From: Luzula sylvatica
Taxonomy: Eukaryota; Streptophyta; Magnoliopsida; Poales; Juncaceae
DNA: 64,000 nt
Direction: 5' to 3'
Assembly (NCBI GenBank): GCA_946800325.1
Contig: OX326961.1
Location: 45,273,415 to 45,337,414, forward strand
Positions 48,223 through 59,480 of the stretch are shown here, one piece after another. Each line of letters opens with the position of its first letter. Position 1 is the first letter of the stretch. Below the pieces are notes generated by a model. It ran no database searches. It worked only from the letters and a program-made list of their open reading frames with translations, and was not told the origin of the DNA. The translations under genes and the position numbers were made by a program.

Positions 48223-51200
48223 GAGCTCTTCGGGAGTTCAAATAATTATAATTAAACACTATTTCTTTGTAATAAATACGTATCTGCAAATTTGATCATT
48301 CATACCAGTATATATATTCTTACTTATTATAACGATTACATCTTATAACCCATATTCTATTCATGCAAAGATCTTTGTAATTTAATATAATATATCTCTC
48401 GAGAGTTTAAATTGTATGCGTCAGGCATATTGAATCCTACGGGGATTTTCATGAATATTGTAATTAAATGAGTCATATGAATAATATGTTATAATGAATA
48501 CAAGACATGATTTTAGTCCTTTTCAGAGACCTTAAAACAAATAAAAAAATAAAAATAAATATAATTTACATCATCATGGTGTTTTTCGGACTTCGGGTCC
48601 ATCAATTTCAATTTCATATGTGATTTCTATTATGGCCAATAGTTTTAAATGTCGACATTCCACAATTAATTTAATTTCAGATCCTCGTTTTATTAATATC
48701 AATTGAAAGCGCACCCATGCCAACTCTCTAGTAACTATAGTTTCATTCCGGTTCCATTTTCTTATAGTAGAGACATTATTTCGAGATCTCATTATTTTCA
48801 ACAATTTCAAAGTTGTCAGGTACCTGAATCTTTTTCAAAGATTATATTTATGTCAAATCTACTAATTAATCTTTCATTATCCTGTTAAAAAGGATATATA
48901 TTATTAGAAGTATTATCAACTTCTTTATTGCCAACCTTTTATCAAGCTCTTTCTTATTCCTCTGGATTTCTAATATTGGAACCGATTGGTCGACCACGCT
49001 TCAGGCTTATATCAAATTAAAAATTATCCAAGGATATTATACTACAAATATGAGAATTTTAGACTGGAAAATTTTATCTATTAATCATTCTTGTATTGAT
49101 AAATGCATCAAATCACCGATTTGCAATTTCATGCAAATAATTAATTTATGAAGTCCTAGTTCATGTTTACTTGTTCGAGGATCTGATATGATGATGCGTA
49201 TAATTTGTCATTTTTCCAGTTTTCAATCTCTTCCCCTTGATTTAGGCACGAGTTGCTGATATTTTTTATTAATATCTAATGAAGTTCTTCAGGACTAACA
49301 TGATATCTTATATTTTGAAAAATTTCACTCATGTTCGATTATTTACTAACACCATCTTAGTTGTGTATGTAGTATTTTCTTCGGAAATTTCATATTTTCA
49401 ACAAACATATTCAACATTGTTGCTTTCTTGAATGTGAACTTCTAGTTTACATGTACATATTTAAACTTCTTGTTCGGAACTTCTGGTTCAACTAAACAAA
49501 TATTCAAGATATACAATTTCAAGAATAAATCAACCATATATACACCAAACACTTCTTTTAACTCGTCTATGTGTTATCACACATCTGCTACACATTACAA
49601 AATTCAGTGAATGCTTTTTGCTCTGGTCACTCATAAGTTATAATAAAGATTGGGAAATACATAAATAGTTGGTCTTAATCGAGTCATGATCGTGACATGC
49701 ATATTCTACGTATAAGCAATTAATTCAAATCATAAAATTGCCTTTTATTTTATATATTGAACTTCTAGTTCATAATAACATGATTTCAATTTTACAAATT
49801 AGTGCATGTCATAAAAATAAACAAATGTGTTTCAATTAGCATGATGACTCTTTTGGAGCAATATAGATAACGTCTCTTCTAGAGCAATCAAATAGTGACT
49901 CTTCTAGAGTCGTCAATCATTAACATACGCTTTTGTAATTAATATACATTTCTCTTTATTAATTAAATAAGTAATTCGACACAAAATATGATTTATCTTG
50001 ATAGATAAGAAAATCATCGTTTTTTTCTTCTTCTTCGAGAGGTTTGATAAACAAAATCATATCATATGGTGTACGACTGGTACAACCGTTTCAAGTCACA
50101 CCTTCAATCCTCAATTATTTATTTTTCTGCCAAATATTTGTTTGGATTTTGAATATCTTAAGGAGGCAGCCCTTAATTTAAATCTCCCAATTTTATATTG
50201 AAACTTCAAGCTTCAATAAAATTAAATTTCAAATAATATGTGCATCATTCAATGGAATTGCAACTTCTGGTGCATAATTTAAATTATATCTTGAATTTAC
50301 ACTCAATTGATGGTGTATTATATCTTCGATTATTTCTGCATCTACAGGTACATAATAAAATAAATATGCATCTTCATGTGCGTTAATAAATTGAACATGT
50401 AACTTCTGGTTGCAAATTGTGTATTTGAATAATTAAACAAAAAGAATAGAGTGCATAATATTTTTCGTGCAACTTTTTATTGCATTATGCACTTCTGGTG
50501 CAATATTTGGAATCAATATAAGTCAACATACAGTATAAAAATTGGAATCCATATAAGTCAAAATAATGATCATTCAATAAATATTTTGGACTACAGCCTA
50601 CGGGCCCAACATATGCAATATACTCTTATGGCTCATGCTTCTGACATAAGATATCTAAATAGAGTAAATTCAAAGACTAACATAATACAAAGGGGGTAAA
50701 GGTGTACAAAAAGAATGATCATCATAATAGCATATACATTAATCGTGTATTTAATTAAATTAACCGGTCATATAATTTAATGATTCTAGGAGAATAAAGG
50801 TTACAACTAATAGAAACGGCTCCAAATTCATTTACATTTCAATGAAAGATATAACAAGCCAATTAATTGGTTTAATGATAATTCAATATTTATAGACATA
50901 CAAAATAACTAGCATGTATTGCCTCAATGAATATATGGCTAATAAATTTAACGGTTACCAAATTATTTAATATGGACTATAATGTGGTAGAGAATATAAA
51001 CAATTTAACATGCAATACTCAAGTCACAACAACTTTATTATGAGAGGCTAATTAAATAAATACAAACTTTCATAACATGAACCAATTTATGACTTTATGA
51101 CTTTTAATTTACGACTTAAAACCTGAACCAATTTATGACTTTTAATTTTCAAAAACCGACAGAGGAAATCAATTAATGGCTTAATTGTGATTTCAAAGTT

Positions 51201-51634
51201 TCATAAAATGCAACACATGAAGAAGTTTTATATCCATTCTTATAATTCAAAATTTGGAAATCACGTGCTAATAATTTAGAATCATGAATATTCATTGCTT
51301 GGTAACATCTATCTACCATGAGGCTCAAATTTAACTCCCTGATAAATATGCTCCTGGTAATTTATTATGGGTTCTTTAAACTGGAGTTTTTAGCACAAAA
51401 AAAACCCTCACCAATAGTAATATTATTATGCTTCTGCATTTTAAAATATTTAAATTTGAATATGCATGATAATAATATGTATGACTTTATGATTTTAATT
51501 GTTATAAAACTTCAGGTTTCAAAATAACTACTGCAAATAAAATCACCATAATTTTAGGTAAAACTTCAGATTTTACACAAACATTACAAGAAAACAACAT
51601 TATTATTCTTATAAAAATGAAACTTCGGGTTTCA
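48223..51634. repeat. Family of short hairpins with varying stems and a near-constant loop
   Basis: On the + strand the pattern is stem-C, loop TTC[T/G/A][G/A], G-stem. Examples: 48223-48239 GAGCTC..GAGTTC; 48588-48600 GGAC..GTCC; 49432-49452 ATGTGAAC..GTTTACAT; 49477-49489 GAAC..GTTC; 49758-49772 TGAAC..GTTCA; 49874-49884 CTC..GAG; 49897-49911 GACTC..GAGTC; 50398-50414 TGTAAC..GTTGCA; 50488-50502 TGCAC..GTGCA; 51507-51519 AAAC..GTTT; 51618-51634 TGAAAC..GTTTCA. Looser ones are at 48433, 49148, 50197, 50259 and 51558. Stems differ but stay complementary, while the loop barely changes. On the sense (minus) strand the loop reads YNGAA. Confidence 0.8.
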
Positions 51635-51816
51635 ATTATTTTTCTTAGATAAAAATCCAAGTATATCATAACATTTAACATTGGCAAATTATAATTATTT
51701 GAAAATATACATATCTACAAACTATTAGAGAAATAAAATAGTACCTTAGATTGAAATTTCGAGAGCTTCACGTGATTAAAAAATCTCAATTTGAGTAGAG
51801 TCTCGTGCTGATAACG

Positions 51817-52023
51817 TGTTATAAAATAAATCTCAAACAACAAGAAAGAGAAAGGAAAGAGAATTTTCTATTCAAATGGATCATCCAATACAATGGCCAC
51901 CAACCTCTTTATATAGTAGAGGGTGTGGTTAAGTCAAAAGAAAAGTTACAATACAAGAAATTAATGCTATAGTAATTACCCTAACATAATTACAATGACA
52001 TCCATAATATTATGTTTATAACA
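51817..52023 (-). repeat. 5' LTR of the non-coding element
   Basis: 207 bp. In element orientation it is followed immediately by the likely primer-binding site on the minus strand (complement of about 51800-51816). Confidence 0.93.
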
Positions 52024-52448
52024 GTAGGTGTATTATTCTATTTAATTATTTTATCCAACAATGTCATTGAGAGTTGATGACCGTCACCATGTTAAGTTTG
52101 TTAAACAATGAGCAATTTCCAATAACCGGGGCCTTTTAAGTTTTAATAAACTGTATAATGCAGGGACTTTGCATTTTTATTTATTAACAAACTGTCTCAT
52201 AAGATATATTGACATTTATAATACAAATTAGTTATAATAATCTAATTAGTTGACTTGGTACAACAGTCAAATACATATAGGATGTTTCTAAAACTTCAAT
52301 ATACAAAGGAAATCGTGTGCACTACGATCTTTCTGGCAAACCACTCTCTTAGTTCGTGCTAGCATGTTATCATTTTTTCCTTGTGTTTGCCCTACACGTA
52401 GTCGTTCTGAAAATATTCGTGCAGACATGTTACATAACCAATACCAAC

Positions 52449-52455
52449 TATAAAA
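52449..52455 (+). promoter_or_regulatory. TATA box of the peroxidase gene
   Basis: TATAAAA, 57 bases before the ATG, giving a short leader of roughly 25-30 bases. The promoter upstream is only about 420 bases from the LTR element ending at 52023. Confidence 0.6.
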
Positions 52456-52505
52456 CTCATGCATCTCTACACACACTTGTATCCTGTAAACGCTAAGGAT
52501 TAAAC

Positions 52506-53584
52506 ATGGCAAGATTAACTGGTATCATAACCCTTTCCATCCTCCTCTCCACCTTTAGTTGTGCCCTCGCTGAAAACGCCTACGGAAAAGACACTCCGGC
52601 TTATTTATTACCCGTCGATGGATTGGACGTGGACTACTACAGGAAAACATGCCCTAAAATGGAGGCCGTTGTTCAGAAAATGGTCAAGGATTTGATCTCC
52701 AAGGATTACACCTACGCCGCGAGTCTCATCCGTCTCCACTTTCACGATTGTGCCGTTAGGGTACGTAAAATTAGATATTCATTCTTCGTTAATGTATAAT
52801 ATATGTTAATTTGTAAAATTATAACATGAATGTTATGTAGGGATGCGATGCTTCGGTTCTCTTGGACCAACCAGGAACTTCTGAGAAGTACTCGGTAGTT
52901 AGCAAAACTCTAAGGGGGTTTGAGTTCGTCAGCAACGTGAAAGACGCCGTTGAGGCAATCTGTCCTAAGACAGTATCATGTGCTGATGTTCTGACGGCAA
53001 TTGCTCGTGACGCGGCTAATGCGATAGGAGTCCCGTATTGGCAACTAAAATATGGGAGGAAGGATGGTAAAGTGTCCCTTTCTCAAGAAGCCGATGGATT
53101 GCCGAGGGGCAAAGAAAGCATGACCGACCTCATCGTGTACTTCCAGTCCATGGGTTTGTCGCTAGTTGATCTGGTCATACTTCAAGGAGCGCACACCATT
53201 GGCCGTGCGACATGCGATTCATTTGGCCAGAGGCTACAAAACTACCAAGGATCAGGCAAGCCCGACCCCACCCTTAACGACAAGTACGACAACTTCCTTA
53301 CTAGGAAATGCAAGGATGGCGCGATCTACACGGACCTTGACGCCACGACTCCGGCCATCTTTGATAACGCCTATTATAAGAACCTTCTAAACGGCATGGG
53401 TCTGTTGGAGACGGACCAAAAGATGCTCGTGGACTCGAGACTTGCTCCGATAGTGAAGACCATGGCTAATCAAAATAATCTATTTGAGACGCAATTTGCA
53501 GCCGCCATGATCAAGCTTAGCAAGGTGAATGTTCTTACCGGGGATGAGGGCGAGATCAGGACCAAATGCACTTGTGTCAACTAA
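52506..53584 (+). CDS. Class III secretory peroxidase
   Basis: Two exons, 52506-52760 and 52841-53584, with a phase-0 GT-AG intron; 332 aa. A signal peptide (about residues 1-22, MARLTGIITLSILLSTFSCALA) sends it to the apoplast or vacuole. Haem-peroxidase landmarks: distal Arg76 and His80 in LIRLHFHDC, the calcium and disulfide region GCDASVLL (86-93), SCADVLTAIARDA (131-143), and proximal His203 in LQGAHTIG. The eight conserved cysteines are present, plus an extra one at the end (TKCTCVN). The HFHDCAVRGCDASVLL wording and LxTDQKMLVDSR-like tail resemble the group of Arabidopsis PER7. It would oxidise phenolics or generate radicals with H2O2 in cell-wall chemistry; the substrate is unknown. 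One intron instead of the classical three shows intron loss. No break seen. Confidence 0.95.
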
Positions 53585-54328
53585 TCGGTTAACGGCTACT
53601 CCCTTTCTTTCTGTTTCTCTTTTTCTTTTTTCTTTTTTGTTGGAGTTGTGGTGACTTGATTGTGCTTTAAATATATGACATGAGGTTTTTTGTGAAGCCT
53701 GTGGAAGAGTATGATCGTTTCCTTTGCTATGGACATATATATGAATAAGTAATTCAAGTAATTATTGTTTTTAATTTGCATTTCTAATTTGTATGCTCAG
53801 TAATTTATTGGGAAAATTTTGTTGCTAGACAAATTAAGTTCAAGAATGATGAAAATAAGTAGTTTTGAAACTATAAAAATGACACCGTCAACTCTTGAAA
53901 AATCGAGAGATGTCAAAAGTTGTTTAACTCCTGATACATGATCCCATATTACATCAATACATGTATCTAAATATTATCTCACTGGATACAAATTATATTT
54001 TAAAATAAATATTATATTTTATTATTAAATTTTATAAAAAATATTTTTTATAAATAAAATAAAATATGTGCCTATTTGATATTGTTTATATATATATATA
54101 GATATATAGATATATATAGAGAGAGAGAGTAATTAAAAAACTTGTACAAGTTAGACCTCTTTTTTGCTTGTGAATATAGAACCCTCAGATCAGCATCAAG
54201 ATCCGTGCAAACTATTATTAGACACGCTCCCTTAACACTTCCGTTACTTGTTGTTATCTCCGTCAAAATATAGCCACTCCTCTTACCTTTCTCTCCAGCG
54301 AATTCCAGCAAAAGAGAGGCGGTTTTCC

Positions 54329-54475
54329 ATGGCTAGCTCCAGATCACCCCTCTCGACCCCTCTTCAAAGCTTCAGATCGTATGCTCCTCTTTCTCGACCC
54401 CTCTCCATATTGTGTACTCCTAAAACCCTAAACAGAGGCGGCTCCAAGGCTCAGTCTCCCTGCGATGGAGAGTAA
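54329..54475 (+). CDS. Small ORF in the arm of the nested element (48 aa)
   Basis: MASSRSPLSTPLQSFRSYAP continues serine/proline/arginine-rich and ends at TAA after 48 codons. A leader-like sequence precedes it and GGTGAGTTTCATC, a likely intron donor, follows at 54531. It resembles the start of a captured nuclear gene but the gene is not recognised; a function is unlikely. Confidence 0.3.
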   Translation: MASSRSPLSTPLQSFRSYAPLSRPLSILCTPKTLNRGGSKAQSPCDGE

Positions 54476-55127
54476 AGGAGAAAATTGATGATTCTCTCTT
54501 CAAAGAAAATATGCCCTAGTGGCCCAATAGGTGAGTTTCATCTTTATTGGGGCCTAGTATTTGTGAATTTGTGGTTGGAGAATTTTTAATACAAGTATTT
54601 GTGGATGGAGAATTTGTGATTAATTAGCAATTAATTGGGAATTTTTCTGAAATTGTGTGTCGGACAGATGAGATCACACTATTATTCTGAAATTATTCTA
54701 AAAATTTCTGAACTTGTGATTAATTGTGAACTAAAACAAGTATATCATCTAATACCTAAATTTAGAATTAATTCAAGTATTTCTTAAAAAAATTTTGTAT
54801 ATTTACATTGTTTTGTGTTTTTTGGATTTGCAGACAACACCCTACATTATGTTTTTTAGAGGCACAATGCAATGGAGTATGTAGCTAATATGAGTCGAGC
54901 TCATAGGAATGTTGTTTGGAACTGAGCAAGAAGTGAAGCATAACTTAATGTTAATATCTTATTAAATTGAGGCATACTTGGAGGTTAAAATAATATTCTG
55001 AAATTTCTATTGTGGATTATTTCAGAAAAAGGGTGAGCAAGACCAAAGGCAAATTGGAAGAGGACGCAATTTCTGCCGCGACACGTTATCAGACCATCTA
55101 GAAGCTTCAGTGGATCAGGACATTTAC

Positions 55128-55285
55128 GTATTGAATGTAATACATTGAATGTAATACGTATTTGAGATATGTTTTGAATGTGTGATGCGATGTAAATGTG
55201 TATTGAATGTATAGCGGATCGAAATGCAAATATGTATTGAATGCATTGAAATGTAAGATTCTATCGAATGTGAATGTGTATTGGT
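55128..55285. repeat. Minisatellite of TATTGAATGTAA-like words
   Basis: About eight imperfect copies of (A)TGTATTGAATGTAA / TTGAATGTGAATGTG inside the nested element. Confidence 0.7.
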
Positions 55286-55914
55286 ACAAAACATATTCTC
55301 TGAATTTTTATTAAAATAAATAGTCGTTGAAAATTTAATGGCAAAATTTATAATATTTTGTATTAAGTTCCTAATTATGGTACAACTTCATAATATTTTG
55401 TAATTACGTTCCTGCCGATTTAAACAACTTTATACGTGTTCAAACAATACATGTATAATTGCGAGAAACACATAATTTTTTCAAGACCTTACATGTAGGT
55501 ACATATATAACCTGGTACCACATACATAATTGCAAGAGTACTTATTTTTTTTGCAAAACTAGTGCCTAAATTTTCAGATCCGATACACACACATTAGAAA
55601 AATTGGTACCTAAAAATTGAGATTCGATACACATCCATTTCATTTTCAACACATCCCATACAAATATTATATTTCGGTACATATCCAATTGCTTACAATA
55701 ACGAATATTATATTTCGATAAATAACCAATATTCATTAGAGGAATATTTAATTATTAGTGCCACCGAAAATTGATTCCAATTGCTTACAATAACGAACAT
55801 TCTCGACATCATCCATATCTGCAAATAAAGAATTTGAACTATATAAAATCAAGTACTGGACAATTATCCTAAACGTGCACAATATAAAGCCTAAACTAGC
55901 TTAATGGACCCTAA

Positions 55915-56010
55915 TTAGTCCCCAATTCATCGAAATTAGCCCCCAATTCATCGAAATTACCCCCCAATTCATCGAATACAGCCCCATGCAGCACCATATA
56001 ATTAGCCCCC
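55915..56010. repeat. Tandem repeat of CCCCAATTCATCGAAATTA
   Basis: Three close copies with a period of about 23 bases, and a partial fourth. Confidence 0.8.
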
Positions 56011-56603
56011 AATTCCGAGAATATCAAATTCCTAATAGCATAATTTTAGAAAAATTCTCATTCCCAATTACTTTCAATTTCAGATAAGTTCTCTACCGAT
56101 TCCCAATTAAGTAGTAATTACTCAATATTATGAATTCTCCACCCCCAAATGGACGAACCGAGAGATAAAAAGGATGAAACTCACCTCTTAGAAGAGATTT
56201 TCGGCGACTGGTTCGACCAACGACTGGTAGGACTTCGTCCAAGAGAGAGTCCTCCTTCAGCGAGAAACTAACCTCCTCTTCAGTCTTCCATAGAGATCCT
56301 CTTCGCTGGAGCCTTCACTTCAGTTTCACGCTATCTCAAAGAAGCCTTTTTACCGGGCCTCTTCCACAGCAGCTATCTGGAGGACGAAACATGGGGAAAG
56401 AAAGAAGAAAAGAGAAGAATGAGAGGGGATGAGTTGAGAGCAAGGTATTTTAACGGAGATAACTAAAGATAACTTAAACTAACGGGAAGGCATGTAATAA
56501 AAGCTTGCACGGATTTGGATGTAAATCTAACGGTTTAAAACTTACGAGCAAAAAACAGATGAAACTTGTACAAGTTTTTTAGTTATTCTCTCTATATATA
56601 TAT

Positions 56604-57144
56604 GGGCTAGGTTCAATGGTCAACACCCTTGTTTGACCAACTCGGCCAACAACGTTTATTTCTTATAATATATACAAGAAAATAAAAATCCAACCGCATA
56701 GATGTGATATATATCACTTGAGAATGTTATAGATTTAATTTCATGAAAAATAAATATTTTTATCATCTCCATCATGATATGTAAAGATATTGATGGATGA
56801 CAATATTTACGACATGATTCATCATGAAATCAATTTTAAAATTCGAATTTTTTTCATTGGATTTAATTTAAATTAAATAGATAGACTTTAGATTAATTTT
56901 TACAATGTTTCGACTTTTCTTTCATCGAAATCTAAAAAATAACCGAAATAGACGGTTGTGAAAATAGCTTATCGATTTTGTTAGATAGAAAAATGCAAAC
57001 GAAACAAAATTTGATCTACAACATATCTAAATGATATATATTGCATCTATACGGTTAAAATTTAATTTTGATTTATATAATTTGAGAAATAAACGTTGTT
57101 GGCCGAGTTGGCCAAACAAGGGTGTTGGCCATTGAACCTAGCCC
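56604..57144. mobile_element. MITE (541 bp) with near-perfect 40-bp inverted ends
   Basis: Ends GGGCTAGGTTCAATGG / CCATTGAACCTAGCCC continue with CAACACCCTTGTTTG and GTTGTTGGCCGAGTTGG in inverted form. Inserted in TA repeats, so the duplication is ambiguous. No coding content. Confidence 0.85.
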
Positions 57145-57168
57145 TATATATATATATATATATATATA

Positions 57169-57620
57169 TCGCAAATAAAAAATCATATTTTTTCAAATAA
57201 TTATTTTGCACACAAAAAAATTTACTTTCAATAATTTTATATTTTCTAATATAATTCATATTCTCCTAGAGTAAAAAATGATAAAATATTACAAATTATT
57301 TAAAATAATATTTTGAGAATATTAGAATATAATGTATAAAAAAATATATAATATAATTCTTTAAATTAACACAATGAGTTGAATATAATGTTTTAAATTA
57401 TGAATGAAATTTTCATTGTGTTAATTTAAAAAATTATATTATACTTTTTTTATACATTATATTCTACTATTCTCAAAAAATTATTTAAAAATAATTTGTC
57501 ATATTTTTATCATTTTTTCTTATATTGGAGGATTTAATTATATTGGAAAATATAAAATTATTAAAAGTAATTATCTTGTGTACAAAATAATTATTTGAAA
57601 AATCTGATTTTTATTTGCGA
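57169..57620. mobile_element. Hairpin MITE (about 450 bp)
   Basis: TCGCAAATAAAAAATC at the left pairs with GATTTTTATTTGCGA at the right, and most of the interior is inverted as well (TTAAATTAACACAATGA / CATTGTGTTAATTTAA), so nearly the whole element folds on itself. AT-rich, non-coding. Confidence 0.75.
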
Positions 57621-57949
57621 AATATAATACTATTTGGTATATATCATTTTATAAAATATAAAACAATTTTTAACAATTACAAATTTATTTTTATATAAAA
57701 AATACATTTTGTAAGATTTAATGATAAAATATAATATTTATTTTTATATATAATTTGTCTTCAATAATATAATTTTTAGATACATATATTGGTGTAATAT
57801 GGGGTCGTATATCAGGGAAAAATAATTTTTGAACTCTCTCGACTTTTCACAAGTCGAGAGTGCCGTTTTTAACATTTCCAAACTAAGGTGTCCATTTTCA
57901 TCGTGTTTGGTCTTAACTTGTCTAGAAGTAAAATTTTCCCTAATTTATT

Positions 57950-58844
57950 TTATTTTTTGAGAAAGATATATATACTCTAGTTTTCAGCGCGAAGTTCATT
58001 TAGATAAGATTTAGTGTGTATACGAAGAAGTCTGGAATGGATGTGATTGGATCGCGGTAACGTAGGATTACCATGGTAATCACATTTTTTTGAAATGTGA
58101 TTTTCGAAAATGACATTCCAATGCCATGATAATAATTGATTTTGATTAAACTTTTGGATTCCAGGAAAAGTACTATGTCAATGTTTGTTTTAAAACAAGA
58201 GTTACTTGATAGTGTTGATGAAATGACAATATTATATTTTTTTTATGAATAAATAAATAATCAAAATTTCATGATAAATTACTAATAAAAATAAACAATA
58301 TAACTTGTCAACTAATAAAAAAATAGAACTTTAAATATTCAAAATATAAAATAAAATTCATACATATACTAGTATTTTAACACAAACATATGAAATATAA
58401 TACTCTTATCAAAATATATTTTCCTAAAAAAAGTGAAAAACATAAATTTATTAATAATCCAAAATAATGTATATAGACAAAAAAATCATCAATTATGACA
58501 TAAACTTAGTACAATTATGATATTAAAAAAAATACTAAATCAATAAAAATAAAAAATAAATGGTAAAATAATTGTCACGAGAAAGAAGAATAAAAATATC
58601 AAATGAAGAGAGAATAAATAAATAAATAAGGGTAATTTAGGAAAATATGATTAGTATTGATTGATTTTGTTAGAACGTAAGATTATCATCAATTTTGGTG
58701 GAAATCATTTTTCATGAATTTGGGAAAGTTGCTCCTCCATGACAATGTTAAATTACCGTCACGTATGATTCTAATGGTACACCAAACATGATAATCATTT
58801 TTTAATGACCCAACATTCCTAGAAAAAATTGTAATGTTTCCATG
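57950..58844. other. Intergenic, possibly an old MITE
   Basis: AT-rich. Phrases such as TACCATGGTAATCACATTT (about 58070) and ATGGTACACCAAACATGATAATCA (about 58775) hint at inverted ends of an old element, but no clean boundaries or duplication were found. Confidence 0.3.
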
Positions 58845-58852
58845 ATCCAAAT

Positions 58853-59472
58853 TAGGACTATGAATTTTGATTGAAGTTCGATGTTCGTTCGAGTTCGTTT
58901 GCTAATTGTTTGTTCGATAACCGTTCGAATTATTATTGAACCGAACTTTGTTCGATAACTAAAGAATCAAACTCGAACTCGAACTGGAATGTGTTCGTTT
59001 GGTTCGTTCGAATATTCGATTATTATATTTATTAATCAATATAAATTCAAACTCATGTTAAAATTCCATATAAACAATGAGTCCAAATAACTTTTTTTTT
59101 TTCAATGACATAATTATTCCTTGATATATTTTTTGTATTCATTTATTTACTGTATAAGTTCAGGTTTTATTTTAGTTGGCTCTATATATTGTGTGGATTA
59201 TAAATGTCATTTTACTTTTTGATGTTAAATAGTTAAAATTTTAGTTTTGTGTTTTATTTAAAATTTTAAAGTTTGTAATTTGGTACTTTTATTAATTAAA
59301 TATGAAATTTTTGTAAGTTTTCGAACAAATATCGAACGAAGCGAACTGTTCGAAATAGTAACGAACCGACCACGAGCATAAAAAAATGTTCAAAACTTGA
59401 TAACGAACTGAACCGAACAATGTTCGATAAATTTCGAACCGATCGTTCGAGTTTGGATGGTTAACCATCCTA
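58853..59472. mobile_element. hAT-type MITE (620 bp)
   Basis: Starts TAGGACTATGAA and ends ACCATCCTA. Flanks ATCCAAAT (58845-58852) and ATCCAAAC (59473-59480) form an 8-bp duplication with one mismatch. Both arms are dense in TTCGTTCGAGTTCG / CGAACGAA words. Non-autonomous. Confidence 0.75.
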
Positions 59473-59480
59473 ATCCAAAC

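Larger units (their letters stand above)
46979..52023 (-). mobile_element. Young non-coding LTR retroelement (5045 bp) with a hairpin-rich interior
   Basis: Two 207-bp LTRs (46979-47185 and 51817-52023) start TGTTATAA, end TTATAACA and differ at only one position seen. A perfect 5-bp target duplication GTAGG flanks them (46974-46978 and 52024-52028). Orientation is minus: beside the right LTR the minus strand reads a likely primer-binding site (GTTATCAGCACGAG), and beside the left LTR a polypurine tract (AAGGGGGAG). The 4.6-kb interior has no gag-pol; the longest frame is 82 aa. Near its 3' end are three copies of a roughly 70-base motif with CCAGTGGGACAAAACC, a word I associate with plant Copia elements. 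It must have moved using proteins from another element. Confidence 0.9.
54119..56592. mobile_element. Nested MULE-like element with gene-like cargo
   Basis: Inverted ends share TAAAAAACTTGTACAAGTT and continue as diverged inverted arms for several hundred bases (GTTATCTCCGT, GGTGAGTTTCATC, GGAGAATT in both). The flanks are TA repeats, so the target duplication cannot be resolved. The arms look like gene leaders, suggesting captured host DNA. Confidence 0.65.
53810..57940. mobile_element. MULE (4131 bp) containing three further elements
   Basis: Ends GGGAAAATTTTGTTGCTAGA and the complement of GGGAAAATTTTACTTCTAGA, with a perfect 9-bp target duplication TAATTTATT (53801-53809 and 57941-57949). 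The right arm keeps ACTCTCGAC..GTCGAGAGT and the left arm a decayed version, linking it to the MULEs at 2137 and 33725. Most of its length is later insertions. Confidence 0.88.

Noticed and set aside
48223..51634. CRISPR-like array
   Set aside because: Repeats are hairpins of changing sequence at irregular spacing in a plant retroelement; no constant direct repeat or spacers.
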